The position numbers and the translations under genes were made by a program. A DNA stretch of 64,000 nucleotides from Atopobium fossor DSM 15642 (GTDB taxonomy: Bacteria > Actinomycetota > Coriobacteriia > Coriobacteriales > Atopobiaceae): NCBI RefSeq assembly GCF_000483125.1, contig NZ_KI519553.1, positions 62,001-126,000 on the forward strand. Direction: 5' to 3'. Positions 28,516 through 36,020 of this stretch are shown one piece after another; position 1 is the first letter of the stretch, and every line of letters starts with the position of its first letter. The notes below the pieces were generated by a model, which had not been told where the DNA came from, made no database searches, and saw nothing but the letters and a program-made list of their open reading frames with translations.

Positions 28516-29550
28516 TTATAAAGTGCTTTCTTGCCAACATGTTGTGCAGGGGAGCACTTTTTGCATGGGCGTTGCTCCATCGTTTTCCATCAAATTAAAA
28601 AGCATTTGACAGGCTTCAACACCTTCTTGCCTAACGGGTTCCAAAATGGTGGAAATAGAGGGTTTGGTAAGACTGCTCCACTCCTGGTTGTTTATACCAA
28701 GTAACCCGATTTTCTCGGGAATGAGGTGATGAAGTGGTTCTAATGCTTTAAATGTTCTTCCTAACATCCATTGGTGTGGTGTAAAAATGAGTGTTTTCTC
28801 AGAAGGGGTAATTGCATGCTGAAGCTGTTTGGTGAGTAGCTCTTCTGAGGGAGAAGTGTGGGTTACTGCAATTGACGTGTATTCAAAGTTGTGTGCGGAT
28901 ACGGCGTTGATAAAACCCTGCATACGTTCGGCACGCGTACGGTGATTTGCAGCAAAAGGCTCCGTATTTCTTCCATCGTCATTGAGGACTACAAAAGAGG
29001 TATATCCAGCTTCCATACAATGGCTTACCGCTGAGTACACTCCTTCGTAAAGATTTGTTTTAATCCATGAAGTATTGAAGTCGTATAAGTCTGTATCGTA
29101 AAAAACAACCTTTTTACCAGCAGCTTCTATGCGTTTGCGCACCTTCATGAATTGAGAAGTAGGTTGGACAATAAAGCCATCTACGCCAAGAGAGAGCATC
29201 TTCTCTGTATACATCGATTCAATATCAGATTGAAAATTTGTATTACAAAGAACCGTTTGATATTTGTGCTGTGCCGCAACTTCTTCGATGCCATTAATAA
29301 GCTGACCGCTCCATGCATTTGTGTTGTCTAGAATAAGAACAGCAATAACGCCTGTATGTGTCTCTTTAGAAGAGAGCATACGAGATTGTGCATTAGGTAC
29401 ATATCCTGTTGTAACAATAGCTCGTTCAATCTTTTTGCGGGTTTTATCGCTCATGCGATTAAATTGTCCATTTATGCAATAAGATACGGTAGCCGTAGAA
29501 GTCCCAGCAAGTTTTGCTATGTCAGAAATAGTAACTCGATTGCGGGACAT
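28516..29550 (-). CDS. LacI-family transcription regulator
   Basis: Sugar-responsive repressor, 344 residues. N-terminal helix-turn-helix VTISDIAKLAGTSTATVSY and hinge YVPNAQSRMLSS, then a periplasmic-binding-protein-like sensor ending in MLFNLMENDG. Divergent from the fructose-type PTS locus 4, with a LacI-type palindrome at 29679 in between, so it most likely represses that locus. The intergenic space to locus 3 on the other side is only 43 nt. Confidence 0.92.
   Translation of the reverse strand: MSRNRVTISDIAKLAGTSTATVSYCINGQFNRMSDKTRKKIERAIVTTGYVPNAQSRMLSSKETHTGVIAVLILDNTNAWSGQLINGIEEVAAQHKYQTVLCNTNFQSDIESMYTEKMLSLGVDGFIVQPTSQFMKVRKRIEAAGKKVVFYDTDLYDFNTSWIKTNLYEGVYSAVSHCMEAGYTSFVVLNDDGRNTEPFAANHRTRAERMQGFINAVSAHNFEYTSIAVTHTSPSEELLTKQLQHAITPSEKTLIFTPHQWMLGRTFKALEPLHHLIPEKIGLLGINNQEWSSLTKPSISTILEPVRQEGVEACQMLFNLMENDGATPMQKVLPCTTCWQESTL
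28520..28562 (+). terminator. Possible terminator of locus 3 inside the lacI 3' end
   Basis: AAAGTGCT (28520-28527) pairs with AGCACTTT (28553-28560) followed by more T; the loop contains the palindrome CAACATGTTG. It overlaps the last codons of the convergent LacI gene. Weak call because of the large loop. Confidence 0.35.
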
Positions 29551-29637
29551 GATACTCCTTTGAAATAAACCAAAACAGCATTTTTAGAATACTAGACTTC
29601 TTGCTATATTCCGCTTACAGAAAAATTAAATATTTTC

Positions 29638-29696
29638 TTGACTTTTATTCACAGTAACAAATATCGATAAAAAAGAACTAGTTAAACGTTTAACTA
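29638..29696 (+). promoter_or_regulatory. Putative promoter and LacI operator of PTS locus 4
   Basis: TTGACT at 29638-29643 is a fair -35 hexamer, with an AT-rich TATCGA 18 nt later as a weak -10. Just downstream is the perfect 18-bp palindrome TAGTTAAACGTTTAACTA (29679-29696), with the central CG typical of LacI-family operators. A repressor here would block transcription of locus 4. Confidence 0.6.
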
Positions 29697-29797
29697 AAAT
29701 TGTTAAGAAATATACATCTACCTGCGCTTACGGAATATTTCTTGTAGCAATAAAATCACCTGCCTAGACTTGGTGTTATTAAAGTACCCAAACGTAT

Positions 29798-29827
29798 GCA
29801 ATGTAAAAACATGTTTCCAAACATTGC
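29798..29827 (+). promoter_or_regulatory. Leader inverted repeat before locus 4
   Basis: GCAATGT (29798-29804) / ACATTGC (29821-29827) enclose a second palindrome AAACATGTTT (29807-29816). Could be an RNA leader hairpin or an additional regulator site. Confidence 0.35.
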
Positions 29828-29879
29828 TTAAACAAGGGTGAACGGTGGGAGTGGTCAATCAACAGGAGGGGGTTTGTGC

Positions 29880-30203
29880 ATGAAAATCGTAGCAGTAACA
29901 GCGTGTACCGTTGGCATTGCACATACCTTTATGGCTCAAAAGGCCATTGAGGATGAGTGCGAGAAAAGGGGCTTTGAGTACAAAGTAGAAACTCAAGGTG
30001 GGTACGGTGCCGACAACGAACTTGATGATGACGATATAGAGTCAGCCGATGGTGTTTTGCTTGCCGTTGATGTGGGCATTGAGGGCGACGAACGCTTTGA
30101 TGATAAACGCGACGAGGACCGCGTGCTAACTGTTGGTTCTGCTGATGTTATTCGTGATGCAGCTTCCGTCATTGATCGTTTGCTTGAGCAAATTGATGAG
30201 TAA
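29880..30203 (+). CDS. PTS fructose-family IIB, locus 4
   Basis: 107 residues from ATG 29880, behind AGGAGGGGG. KIVAVTACTVGIAHTFMAQKAI is the EIIB-Fru active loop with the phosphorylated cysteine near residue 9; most family members read CPTGIAHT here, this one CTVGIAHT. Middle part is very acidic (ELDDDDIESAD), and the end (VIDRLLEQI) is helical. First gene of the locus: IIB, IIC, GatZ-like, IIA, transaldolase, TktN, TktC. Confidence 0.88.
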   Translation: MKIVAVTACTVGIAHTFMAQKAIEDECEKRGFEYKVETQGGYGADNELDDDDIESADGVLLAVDVGIEGDERFDDKRDEDRVLTVGSADVIRDAASVIDRLLEQIDE

Positions 30204-30281
30204 TGCAAGTGAGTAATCGCGATGTATTAAGCATGTATCAAGTGTTGTATTGGTAATGGTCGTTTTTGTGAGAGGAACAAA

Positions 30282-31388
30282 ATGGCTGAAGAGACAAAAG
30301 AGAAGGCAAAAGAGAAGAAAAAGAAGGGTTTGTTTGATAACCTAGGCAAAGATCTTCTCAAGGCTTTTAACACAGGCGTTTCGTACTTTATCCCTATTGT
30401 TGTAGTGGGTGGTGTATTTCTAGCATTCTCCCTTGCTTCTGGTAAAGCAGGTGCAGAAGGCATGGAGGTCACCAATCCCTTCATGCAAAATCTCAATTTG
30501 ATTGGCATGGCCGGCATCAAAATGATGATTCCGGTAATGACTGCCTATATTGCATATTCGCTTGCTGGTAAGCCAGCCTTGGCACCAGGTTTTGTTATGG
30601 GTTACTTGGTTAACAACCCAGTTTCTGTAAATGGAACAGATGTATCTACGGGCTTTTTGGGCGGTATGATTTTGGCCATCTGTGTTGGCTACTGGGTAAA
30701 GTGGATGAAAACATGGCAGGTTAATGATGTTATCCGCACCATCATGCCTATTTTGATTATTCCTATCTTCACCTCTTTGATATGGGGTTTGCTTTACATC
30801 TATGTTCTTGCATTGCCATTGGGTGCATTTATGGGTTGGTTAACGGATTTGTTAACTGGCTTACAGGGTGGCTCTGCGGTAATCCTTGGTCTTGTTATTG
30901 GTCTTATGACTGCATTTGATATGGGTGGTCCCGTTAATAAGACCGCCTCTACCTTTACCATGGCTCTTATGACTACTAGTGTATATGGCCCTAACGGAGC
31001 ATTTCGCGTGGCCGTAGCTATTCCTCCTCTGGCTTGCGGTGTTGCTGCACTTATTGCGCGTAATAAGTTTGATGAGACCGACCGTCAGATGGGTATCTCT
31101 GCAATCTTCATGGGTTGTATTGGCATTACCGAAGGTGCAATTCCCTTTGCGGTAAAGGATCTTGCACGTACACTTCCGGGCATCATGATTGGTTCTGCCG
31201 TTGGTGCTGGTTTGGCAATGCTTCAGGGTATTGAGTGCTTTGTTCCTCACGGTGGCTTTATTGTTGCTTTTGCCACGAACAACATTGCCTTGTTCTGCCT
31301 AGACATTGTTATTGGCACGCTTATTGGTGCTGCCATCATGGTTGTCATGAAACCAAAGATGGAAACGTCAGGAACGGAAGTACGTTAA
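30282..31388 (+). CDS. PTS fructose-family IIC permease, locus 4
   Basis: 368 residues. After a lysine-rich N-terminus (KEKAKEKKKKG), about eight to ten hydrophobic segments follow with the EIIC-Fru hallmarks GVSYFIPIVVVGGVFLAFS, ALAPGFVMGYL, AFDMGGPVNKTA and ITEGAIPFAVKD. AGAGGAAC precedes ATG 30282. The following gene starts in its stop codon (TAATG). Confidence 0.93.
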   Translation: MAEETKEKAKEKKKKGLFDNLGKDLLKAFNTGVSYFIPIVVVGGVFLAFSLASGKAGAEGMEVTNPFMQNLNLIGMAGIKMMIPVMTAYIAYSLAGKPALAPGFVMGYLVNNPVSVNGTDVSTGFLGGMILAICVGYWVKWMKTWQVNDVIRTIMPILIIPIFTSLIWGLLYIYVLALPLGAFMGWLTDLLTGLQGGSAVILGLVIGLMTAFDMGGPVNKTASTFTMALMTTSVYGPNGAFRVAVAIPPLACGVAALIARNKFDETDRQMGISAIFMGCIGITEGAIPFAVKDLARTLPGIMIGSAVGAGLAMLQGIECFVPHGGFIVAFATNNIALFCLDIVIGTLIGAAIMVVMKPKMETSGTEVR

Positions 31389-32662
31389 TGGAAAAGCTCC
31401 CTATTAAAAAGTACGTTGAAGGCATGCTCAAACTGCAGGATTCTGGTACCTCATCTACCATGCTTGGTATTGGACCTATGTCTCCTAATTTGCTGCAGGC
31501 ATCATTTGAACTTGCACAAGAGCATGATTTTCCTCTCATGTTTATTGCAAGCCGCAATCAAGTTGATGCAGATGAGTTTGGTGCTGGCTATGTAAATGGT
31601 TGGGATCAGAATCGCTTTGCTGCAGATATTAAAACGGTTGCCGATAAGGTTGGTTTTGATGGCATGTACTACCTGTGCCGCGACCATGGTGGTCCTTGGC
31701 AGCGTGATGAGGAGCGCAATGCTCATCTGCCCGAAGCTGAGGCTATGGAGAAGGCAAAGGCATCATATCTTGCAGATATTAAGGCTGGCTTTGACCTGCT
31801 TATGATTGATCCAACCAAGGATCCTTTTGTCATTGGTAAGGTAATCCCGCTGGATGTAGTGGAGCGCCGTACCGTTGAGCTTATCGAGTATTGCGAGCAA
31901 CAGCGCAAAGCACTTGGTTTGCCCGAGATTGGCTATGAGGTGGGTACCGAGGAAACCAACGGTGGCTTAACGTCTGCCGATAAGTACGAGGAGTTTATCG
32001 AGTACTTGCAGGTAGAGCTTGGTAAGCGCAATCTTCCTATGCCAACTTTTATTGTTGGTCAAACGGGAACCTTAACGCGCTATACCGATCAGGTGGGTCA
32101 TTACGATTTCCAGAATGCTTTAGAACTCTCAAAGATGGCAAAGCGTTATGGTGTGGGTCTCAAAGAACATAATGCCGATTACATGGATGATGTTACCTTG
32201 CTTGAGCACATTCCTGCTCGTGTAACCGCGTCTAACGTAGCTCCCCAATATGGCACCGAGGAAACTCGTGCTTACCTAAAGTTGTGTGCTGTACAGGACA
32301 TTCTTGTTAAAGAAGGTCTTTGCAACACTCCATCAGAGCTCAAAAAAGTGTTACTAGTCAAGGCAATTAAAACGGAGCGTTGGCGCAAGTGGATGGTTGG
32401 CGAGCAGACCAAGTTACAGGTTGAAGATATTCTTGAAGACGAAGAATTATCTCTTAAAATTCTGGATATCTCGGGGCACTACGTATTTAATGACGATGAG
32501 GTTAAGGCAGAGATTAAGAAGTTGTACACTAACCTTGAAGCCGCTGGCATTGATGGTGCGCGTTATGTGGTAGATCACATTAAGCGTCCAATCCGCCAGT
32601 ATGTAGAGTGCTTGAACCTCGGGTCTTTGACTTCTCGCGTAGTTGCTGCGCTTAAGAAGTAG
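31388..32662 (+). CDS. GatZ/KbaZ-like protein (class II tagatose-bisphosphate aldolase non-catalytic subunit family)
   Basis: 424 residues. The GatZ/KbaZ family supports class II tagatose-1,6-bisphosphate aldolases GatY/KbaY, and some members may act on their own. Recognisable pieces are FIASRNQVDADEFGAGYVNG, YYLCRDHGGPWQRDE, FIVGQTGTLTRYTDQ and GLKEHNADYMDD. No gatY, kbaY or other class II aldolase gene is in the window, so the partner is missing or the protein works alone, for example as an epimerase or lyase on the phosphorylated sugar. Start is ATG 31388, overlapping the IIC stop by 1 nt. A terminator-like hairpin follows at 32688. Confidence 0.8.
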   Translation: MEKLPIKKYVEGMLKLQDSGTSSTMLGIGPMSPNLLQASFELAQEHDFPLMFIASRNQVDADEFGAGYVNGWDQNRFAADIKTVADKVGFDGMYYLCRDHGGPWQRDEERNAHLPEAEAMEKAKASYLADIKAGFDLLMIDPTKDPFVIGKVIPLDVVERRTVELIEYCEQQRKALGLPEIGYEVGTEETNGGLTSADKYEEFIEYLQVELGKRNLPMPTFIVGQTGTLTRYTDQVGHYDFQNALELSKMAKRYGVGLKEHNADYMDDVTLLEHIPARVTASNVAPQYGTEETRAYLKLCAVQDILVKEGLCNTPSELKKVLLVKAIKTERWRKWMVGEQTKLQVEDILEDEELSLKILDISGHYVFNDDEVKAEIKKLYTNLEAAGIDGARYVVDHIKRPIRQYVECLNLGSLTSRVVAALKK

Positions 32663-32687
32663 AGTTTCGAGTAGTTCGGTAAAGCTT

Positions 32688-32719
32688 GAGCGGCTGGCAT
32701 GTGCTGGCCGCTCTTTTTT
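32688..32719 (+). terminator. Internal terminator between GatZ-like gene and IIA, locus 4
   Basis: GAGCGGC (32688-32694) / GCCGCTC (32707-32713), 12-nt loop, then TTTTTT. It stands 18 nt upstream of the GTG start of IIA, so part of the transcripts should end here while the rest read into IIA, transaldolase and transketolase; a separate downstream promoter was not seen. Confidence 0.75.
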
Positions 32720-32731
32720 AGGGAGGTAATT

Positions 32732-33184
32732 GTGGCAAAGTTTGTAAGCTCAGAGCAAGTATTTGTAAATGTTGATGTGGATACTCGCGAGAAGGCCCTG
32801 GAGTTTATCTCTCAAAAGGGTGCTGAGCTTGGTTATGGCGATGCTGATGCTATTTTTAAGGCATTTATGGCTCGTGAGGACGAGGGTGCAACAGGCATGG
32901 AAAATGGCTTTGCTGTTCCTCACGCAAAGAGTGACGTTATCAATAAGGCTGGTTTGCTATTGGTAAAGTTGGCTGCTCCTGTAGAGTGGCCTTCGTTTGA
33001 TGATCAGCCTGTAGACGTTGCCTTGGCTTTGTTGGTTCCTGGTCTTGAGGCTGGTACTACTCACCTGCGTCTTTTGTCTAAGGCTGCTGTTATGCTTATG
33101 GACGAGAATTTCCGTAACTCGGTACATGCAAGTGATGATCCTCAGGCTTTGGCAGACCTTATTAACGATGGTCTTGAGGATTAG
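32732..33184 (+). CDS. PTS fructose-family IIA, locus 4
   Basis: 150 residues from GTG 32732, with GGGAGGT 5 nt upstream. The active histidine is in GFAVPHAKSD (~residue 66). LLSKAAVMLMDENFR near the end fits the Fru/Mtl IIA fold. It completes the fructose-type IIABC set even though IIA is separated from IIB and IIC by the GatZ-like gene and a terminator hairpin. Confidence 0.9.
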   Translation: MAKFVSSEQVFVNVDVDTREKALEFISQKGAELGYGDADAIFKAFMAREDEGATGMENGFAVPHAKSDVINKAGLLLVKLAAPVEWPSFDDQPVDVALALLVPGLEAGTTHLRLLSKAAVMLMDENFRNSVHASDDPQALADLINDGLED

Positions 33185-33240
33185 TTGGATTTGAGGATTA
33201 GTATCTAAAAAAGTATCGAAGTAAAAAAGGAGAGCAGCAG

Positions 33241-33927
33241 ATGAAGTTTTTTATCGACACAGCCGATCTTAAAGATATTGAAGAGGCAGCAAGCTGGGGC
33301 ATTTTAAGTGGCGTAACCACTAACCCAAGTCTATATGCTCGTACCGGTGGTAAGCTGGCAGACTTTGAGGACCACATGGTCAAGATTTGCAAGATTGTTG
33401 GCGAGGATATTCCTGTTTCTGCAGAGTCCACAGCCGAGACCACTGAGGACATGATTGCTGAGGGTGTACGCTTGGCTTCTTTGGCTCCTAACATTGTGGT
33501 TAAGCTTCCTATTTGTGAGGAGTCTTTGCCTGCAACGCATGAGCTTGCTAAGCGCGGTATTCGTGTAAACATGACGCTGATTTTCTCGGCAACTCAGGCA
33601 TTGTTGGCTGCCCGCGCTGGTGCACGCTACATTTCACCTTTTGTTGGCCGTTTTGATGACATTGCAGATGATGGCTTAGCTCAGCTGGAAACCATCGTAG
33701 ACGCAGTTAAAAACTACGACTATGGCTATTGGGAGCAGGAGGGCGGCCCCGAGATTATTACTGCCTCTGTCCGCACGCCTAACCACGTAACGCAGGCTGC
33801 ACTTATGGCTGCAGATATTGCAACGGTACCCTTTGCTGCGCTTAAGAAGTGCGTGCACCATCCTCTTACCGATAAGGGCTTGGAGGGTTTTGCTGCAGAC
33901 TGGGCTAAGGTTGTTGCTCAGGCTTAG
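33241..33927 (+). CDS. Small transaldolase / fructose-6-phosphate aldolase-like protein
   Basis: 228 residues of the TalC/FSA class: MKFFIDTADL at the start, SGVTTNPSL, the Schiff-base lysine in NIVVKLP (Lys88), MTLIFSATQALLAARAGA and ISPFVGRFDD. Decameric enzymes of this class either transfer dihydroxyacetone units between sugar phosphates (transaldolase) or cleave fructose 6-phosphate; sequence alone does not decide. Next to transketolase it completes the non-oxidative pentose phosphate reactions, so transaldolase is the more natural reading. GGAGAG precedes the ATG. Confidence 0.92.
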   Translation: MKFFIDTADLKDIEEAASWGILSGVTTNPSLYARTGGKLADFEDHMVKICKIVGEDIPVSAESTAETTEDMIAEGVRLASLAPNIVVKLPICEESLPATHELAKRGIRVNMTLIFSATQALLAARAGARYISPFVGRFDDIADDGLAQLETIVDAVKNYDYGYWEQEGGPEIITASVRTPNHVTQAALMAADIATVPFAALKKCVHHPLTDKGLEGFAADWAKVVAQA

Positions 33928-34002
33928 CTTGTTTGATTTTGTGGTTTTGGCTAGTTGGTTTTCGGCTGCTTGCTATGAAGCTTTGAGGAGAACACACAAC
34001 TC

Positions 34003-34833
34003 ATGGAAATTGTTGAGTTAAAAAAGATTGCCAACGAGATTCGCAAAGGCATCATTGTTGGCGTTCATGCAGCTAAATCTGGTCACCCTGGTGGCTCGTT
34101 ATCTGCTACCGAGATTTTTACCTATTTGTACTTTGCAGAGATGAACGTGGACCCCGCACATCCCCACGATCCCAAGCGCGATCGTTTTGTGTTGTCTAAG
34201 GGTCACTGTGCGCCTGGCCTGTATGCTACCCTGGCTCAGAAAGGCTTTTTTGCCAAGGAAGAACTGGCTACACTGCGCCATATTGGTTCTATCTTGCAGG
34301 GTCACCCTAATATGAATGACACACCTGGTGTAGACATGTCTACGGGTTCTTTGGGCCAGGGTATTTCTGCTGCGGTGGGTATGGCTACATCCGCTAAGCT
34401 CTACGGCGATGATTTTCACGTTTACGCTCTGCTGGGTGACGGTGAGATTGAAGAAGGCCAGGTGTGGGAGGCCGCTATGTTTGCAGGCAACCACAAGCTG
34501 GATAACCTCACCGTTATTGTGGACAACAACAATCTACAGATTGATGGTTCTGTTACCGAGGTCAATTCGCCATATCCTATTGACGAGAAGTTCCGTGCAT
34601 TCAACTTCCATGTGATTAATGTGGCTGATGGCAATGACTTTGAGCAGCTCCAAGCTGCCTTTGAAGAAGCTCATACCGTGTGCGATATGCCCGTTGCTAT
34701 TGTATGCAAGACCATCAAAGGCAAGGGTGTTTCCTACATGGAAGATCAGGTGGGTTGGCACGGTAAAGCACCAAATGATGAGCAATACGAGCAGGCTCTT
34801 CTCGAGCTAGAACAGATTGGAGAGCAGCTGTGA
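34003..34833 (+). CDS. Transketolase N-terminal subunit (PTS locus 4)
   Basis: 276 residues: HAAKSGHPGGSLSATEI, VLSKGHCAPGLYATLAQKG, STGSLGQGISAAVGMA and the thiamine diphosphate motif GDGEIEEGQVWEA followed by DNLTVIVDNN. It is closest in style to general-purpose split transketolases, and with transaldolase upstream may be the main cellular enzyme. GAGGAG lies before ATG 34003. Confidence 0.93.
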   Translation: MEIVELKKIANEIRKGIIVGVHAAKSGHPGGSLSATEIFTYLYFAEMNVDPAHPHDPKRDRFVLSKGHCAPGLYATLAQKGFFAKEELATLRHIGSILQGHPNMNDTPGVDMSTGSLGQGISAAVGMATSAKLYGDDFHVYALLGDGEIEEGQVWEAAMFAGNHKLDNLTVIVDNNNLQIDGSVTEVNSPYPIDEKFRAFNFHVINVADGNDFEQLQAAFEEAHTVCDMPVAIVCKTIKGKGVSYMEDQVGWHGKAPNDEQYEQALLELEQIGEQL

Positions 34834-35774
34834 GTGAGGTAAAGAAGATTGCTACGCGTGACAGCTATGGCAATGCATTAGTAGAGCTCGGTCACGAGCA
34901 CGAAGACATTGTAGTGCTGGATGCAGATTTGGCTGCTGCTACCAAGACGGGCATGTTTAAGGCGGCATTTCCTGAGCGCTTTTTTGACGCGGGTATTGCA
35001 GAGAGCAACCTTATGGGTCTAGCTGCAGGTATTGCTACTACAGGCAAGGTTCCTTTTGCTTCCACCTTTGCTATGTTTGCTGCGGGTCGTGCATTTGAGC
35101 AGATTCGTAACTCCATTGGCTACCCGCACCTTAACGTGAAAATTGGTGCCACTCATGCAGGTATTTCTGTTGGCGAGGATGGTGCAACTCACCAGTGTAA
35201 TGAGGATATTGCACTTATGCGTACCATTCCCGGTATGGTAGTTATGACCCCTGCAGATGACGTAGAGGCACGTGCCATGGTTCGCGCTGCGTACGAGCAT
35301 GAGGGACCTGTGTATATGCGCTTTGGTCGCTTGGCCGCACCTGTGTTTAACAACCCTCAGACCTACCAGTTTGAGTTAGGTCGTGGTATTACTTTGCGTG
35401 AGGGCAGCGATGTAACCATTGTTGCATCTGGTCTTATGGTTTCTGCTTCTATGGAAGCTGCTGCTGCACTTGCCCAGAAAGGTATTGATGCTGAGGTTAT
35501 TAACATCCACACCATTAAGCCTTTGGATGAAGAATTGGTTGTTGCTTCTGCCGCTAAGACAGGCAAGGTTGTAACAGTGGAGGAGCACTCCATCCTTGGT
35601 GGCTTGGGTGCCGCTGTTGCAGAGTGCTTGGGCGAGAAGCAACCCACACTCATGCGTCGTATTGGCATTCATGATGTGTATGGCGAATCTGGTCCTGCTT
35701 TGGATTTGCTTGCTAAGTATGGTTTGGATGCTGCTGGTATTGAGCGTGAAGTGAGTGATTTTGTAGGTTTGTAG
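34830..35774 (+). CDS. Transketolase C-terminal subunit (PTS locus 4)
   Basis: 314 residues from GTG 34830, overlapping the N-subunit stop by 4 nt (GTGA). Contains DAGIAESNLMGLAAG with the catalytic glutamate, THAGISVGEDGATHQCNEDI, GPVYMRFGR and TVEEHSILGGLGAA. The last residues (DFVGL) are encoded within an 8-bp tandem repeat, so repeat-number change would alter the C-terminus. Confidence 0.93.
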   Translation: MSEVKKIATRDSYGNALVELGHEHEDIVVLDADLAAATKTGMFKAAFPERFFDAGIAESNLMGLAAGIATTGKVPFASTFAMFAAGRAFEQIRNSIGYPHLNVKIGATHAGISVGEDGATHQCNEDIALMRTIPGMVVMTPADDVEARAMVRAAYEHEGPVYMRFGRLAAPVFNNPQTYQFELGRGITLREGSDVTIVASGLMVSASMEAAAALAQKGIDAEVINIHTIKPLDEELVVASAAKTGKVVTVEEHSILGGLGAAVAECLGEKQPTLMRRIGIHDVYGESGPALDLLAKYGLDAAGIEREVSDFVGL

Positions 35775-35783
35775 GTTTGTAGG
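35760..35783 (+). repeat. Three tandem copies of TTTGTAGG across the transketolase stop codon
   Basis: Exact 8-bp units at 35760, 35768 and 35776, followed by TTTGT. The TAG stop (35772-35774) lies in the second unit. Slippage would replace or keep the stop depending on unit count. Confidence 0.85.
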
Positions 35784-35855
35784 TTTGTGCACTAAGTTCT
35801 TTGCACAAAACTCCCGACACAAAAAACATCCATCACAGAGGTACCCATCATTAGT

Positions 35856-35894
35856 GCGACTGCTGGAAATGTCTGGCAGTCGCTTTTTATTTTT
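35856..35894 (+). terminator. Rho-independent terminator of PTS locus 4
   Basis: GCGACTGC (35856-35863) / GCAGTCGC (35876-35883) and TTTTTATTTTT. The 5' arm with loop start GCGACTGCTGG is identical to the terminator at 1980. Confidence 0.88.
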
Positions 35895-35935
35895 GTGCTG
35901 CGTCATGTCATTATTAATATTAATAATGACATGAC
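35892..35935. repeat. Intergenic palindromic repeat, copy 2
   Basis: Perfect 34-bp palindrome at 35902-35935, left half GTCATGTCATTATTAAT. Core 35908-35929 equals copy 1, and TTTGTGC again precedes the core by 9 nt. It follows directly on the terminator T-tract. Confidence 0.8.
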
Positions 35936-36020
35936 AAGTCTGAAACTAGAGCATTACCGTGTGGTCCTCGCTGCTCTAACGCTGCTACAATAGAAAACCA
36001 TGCAAGAAGGAGGACCTGCA

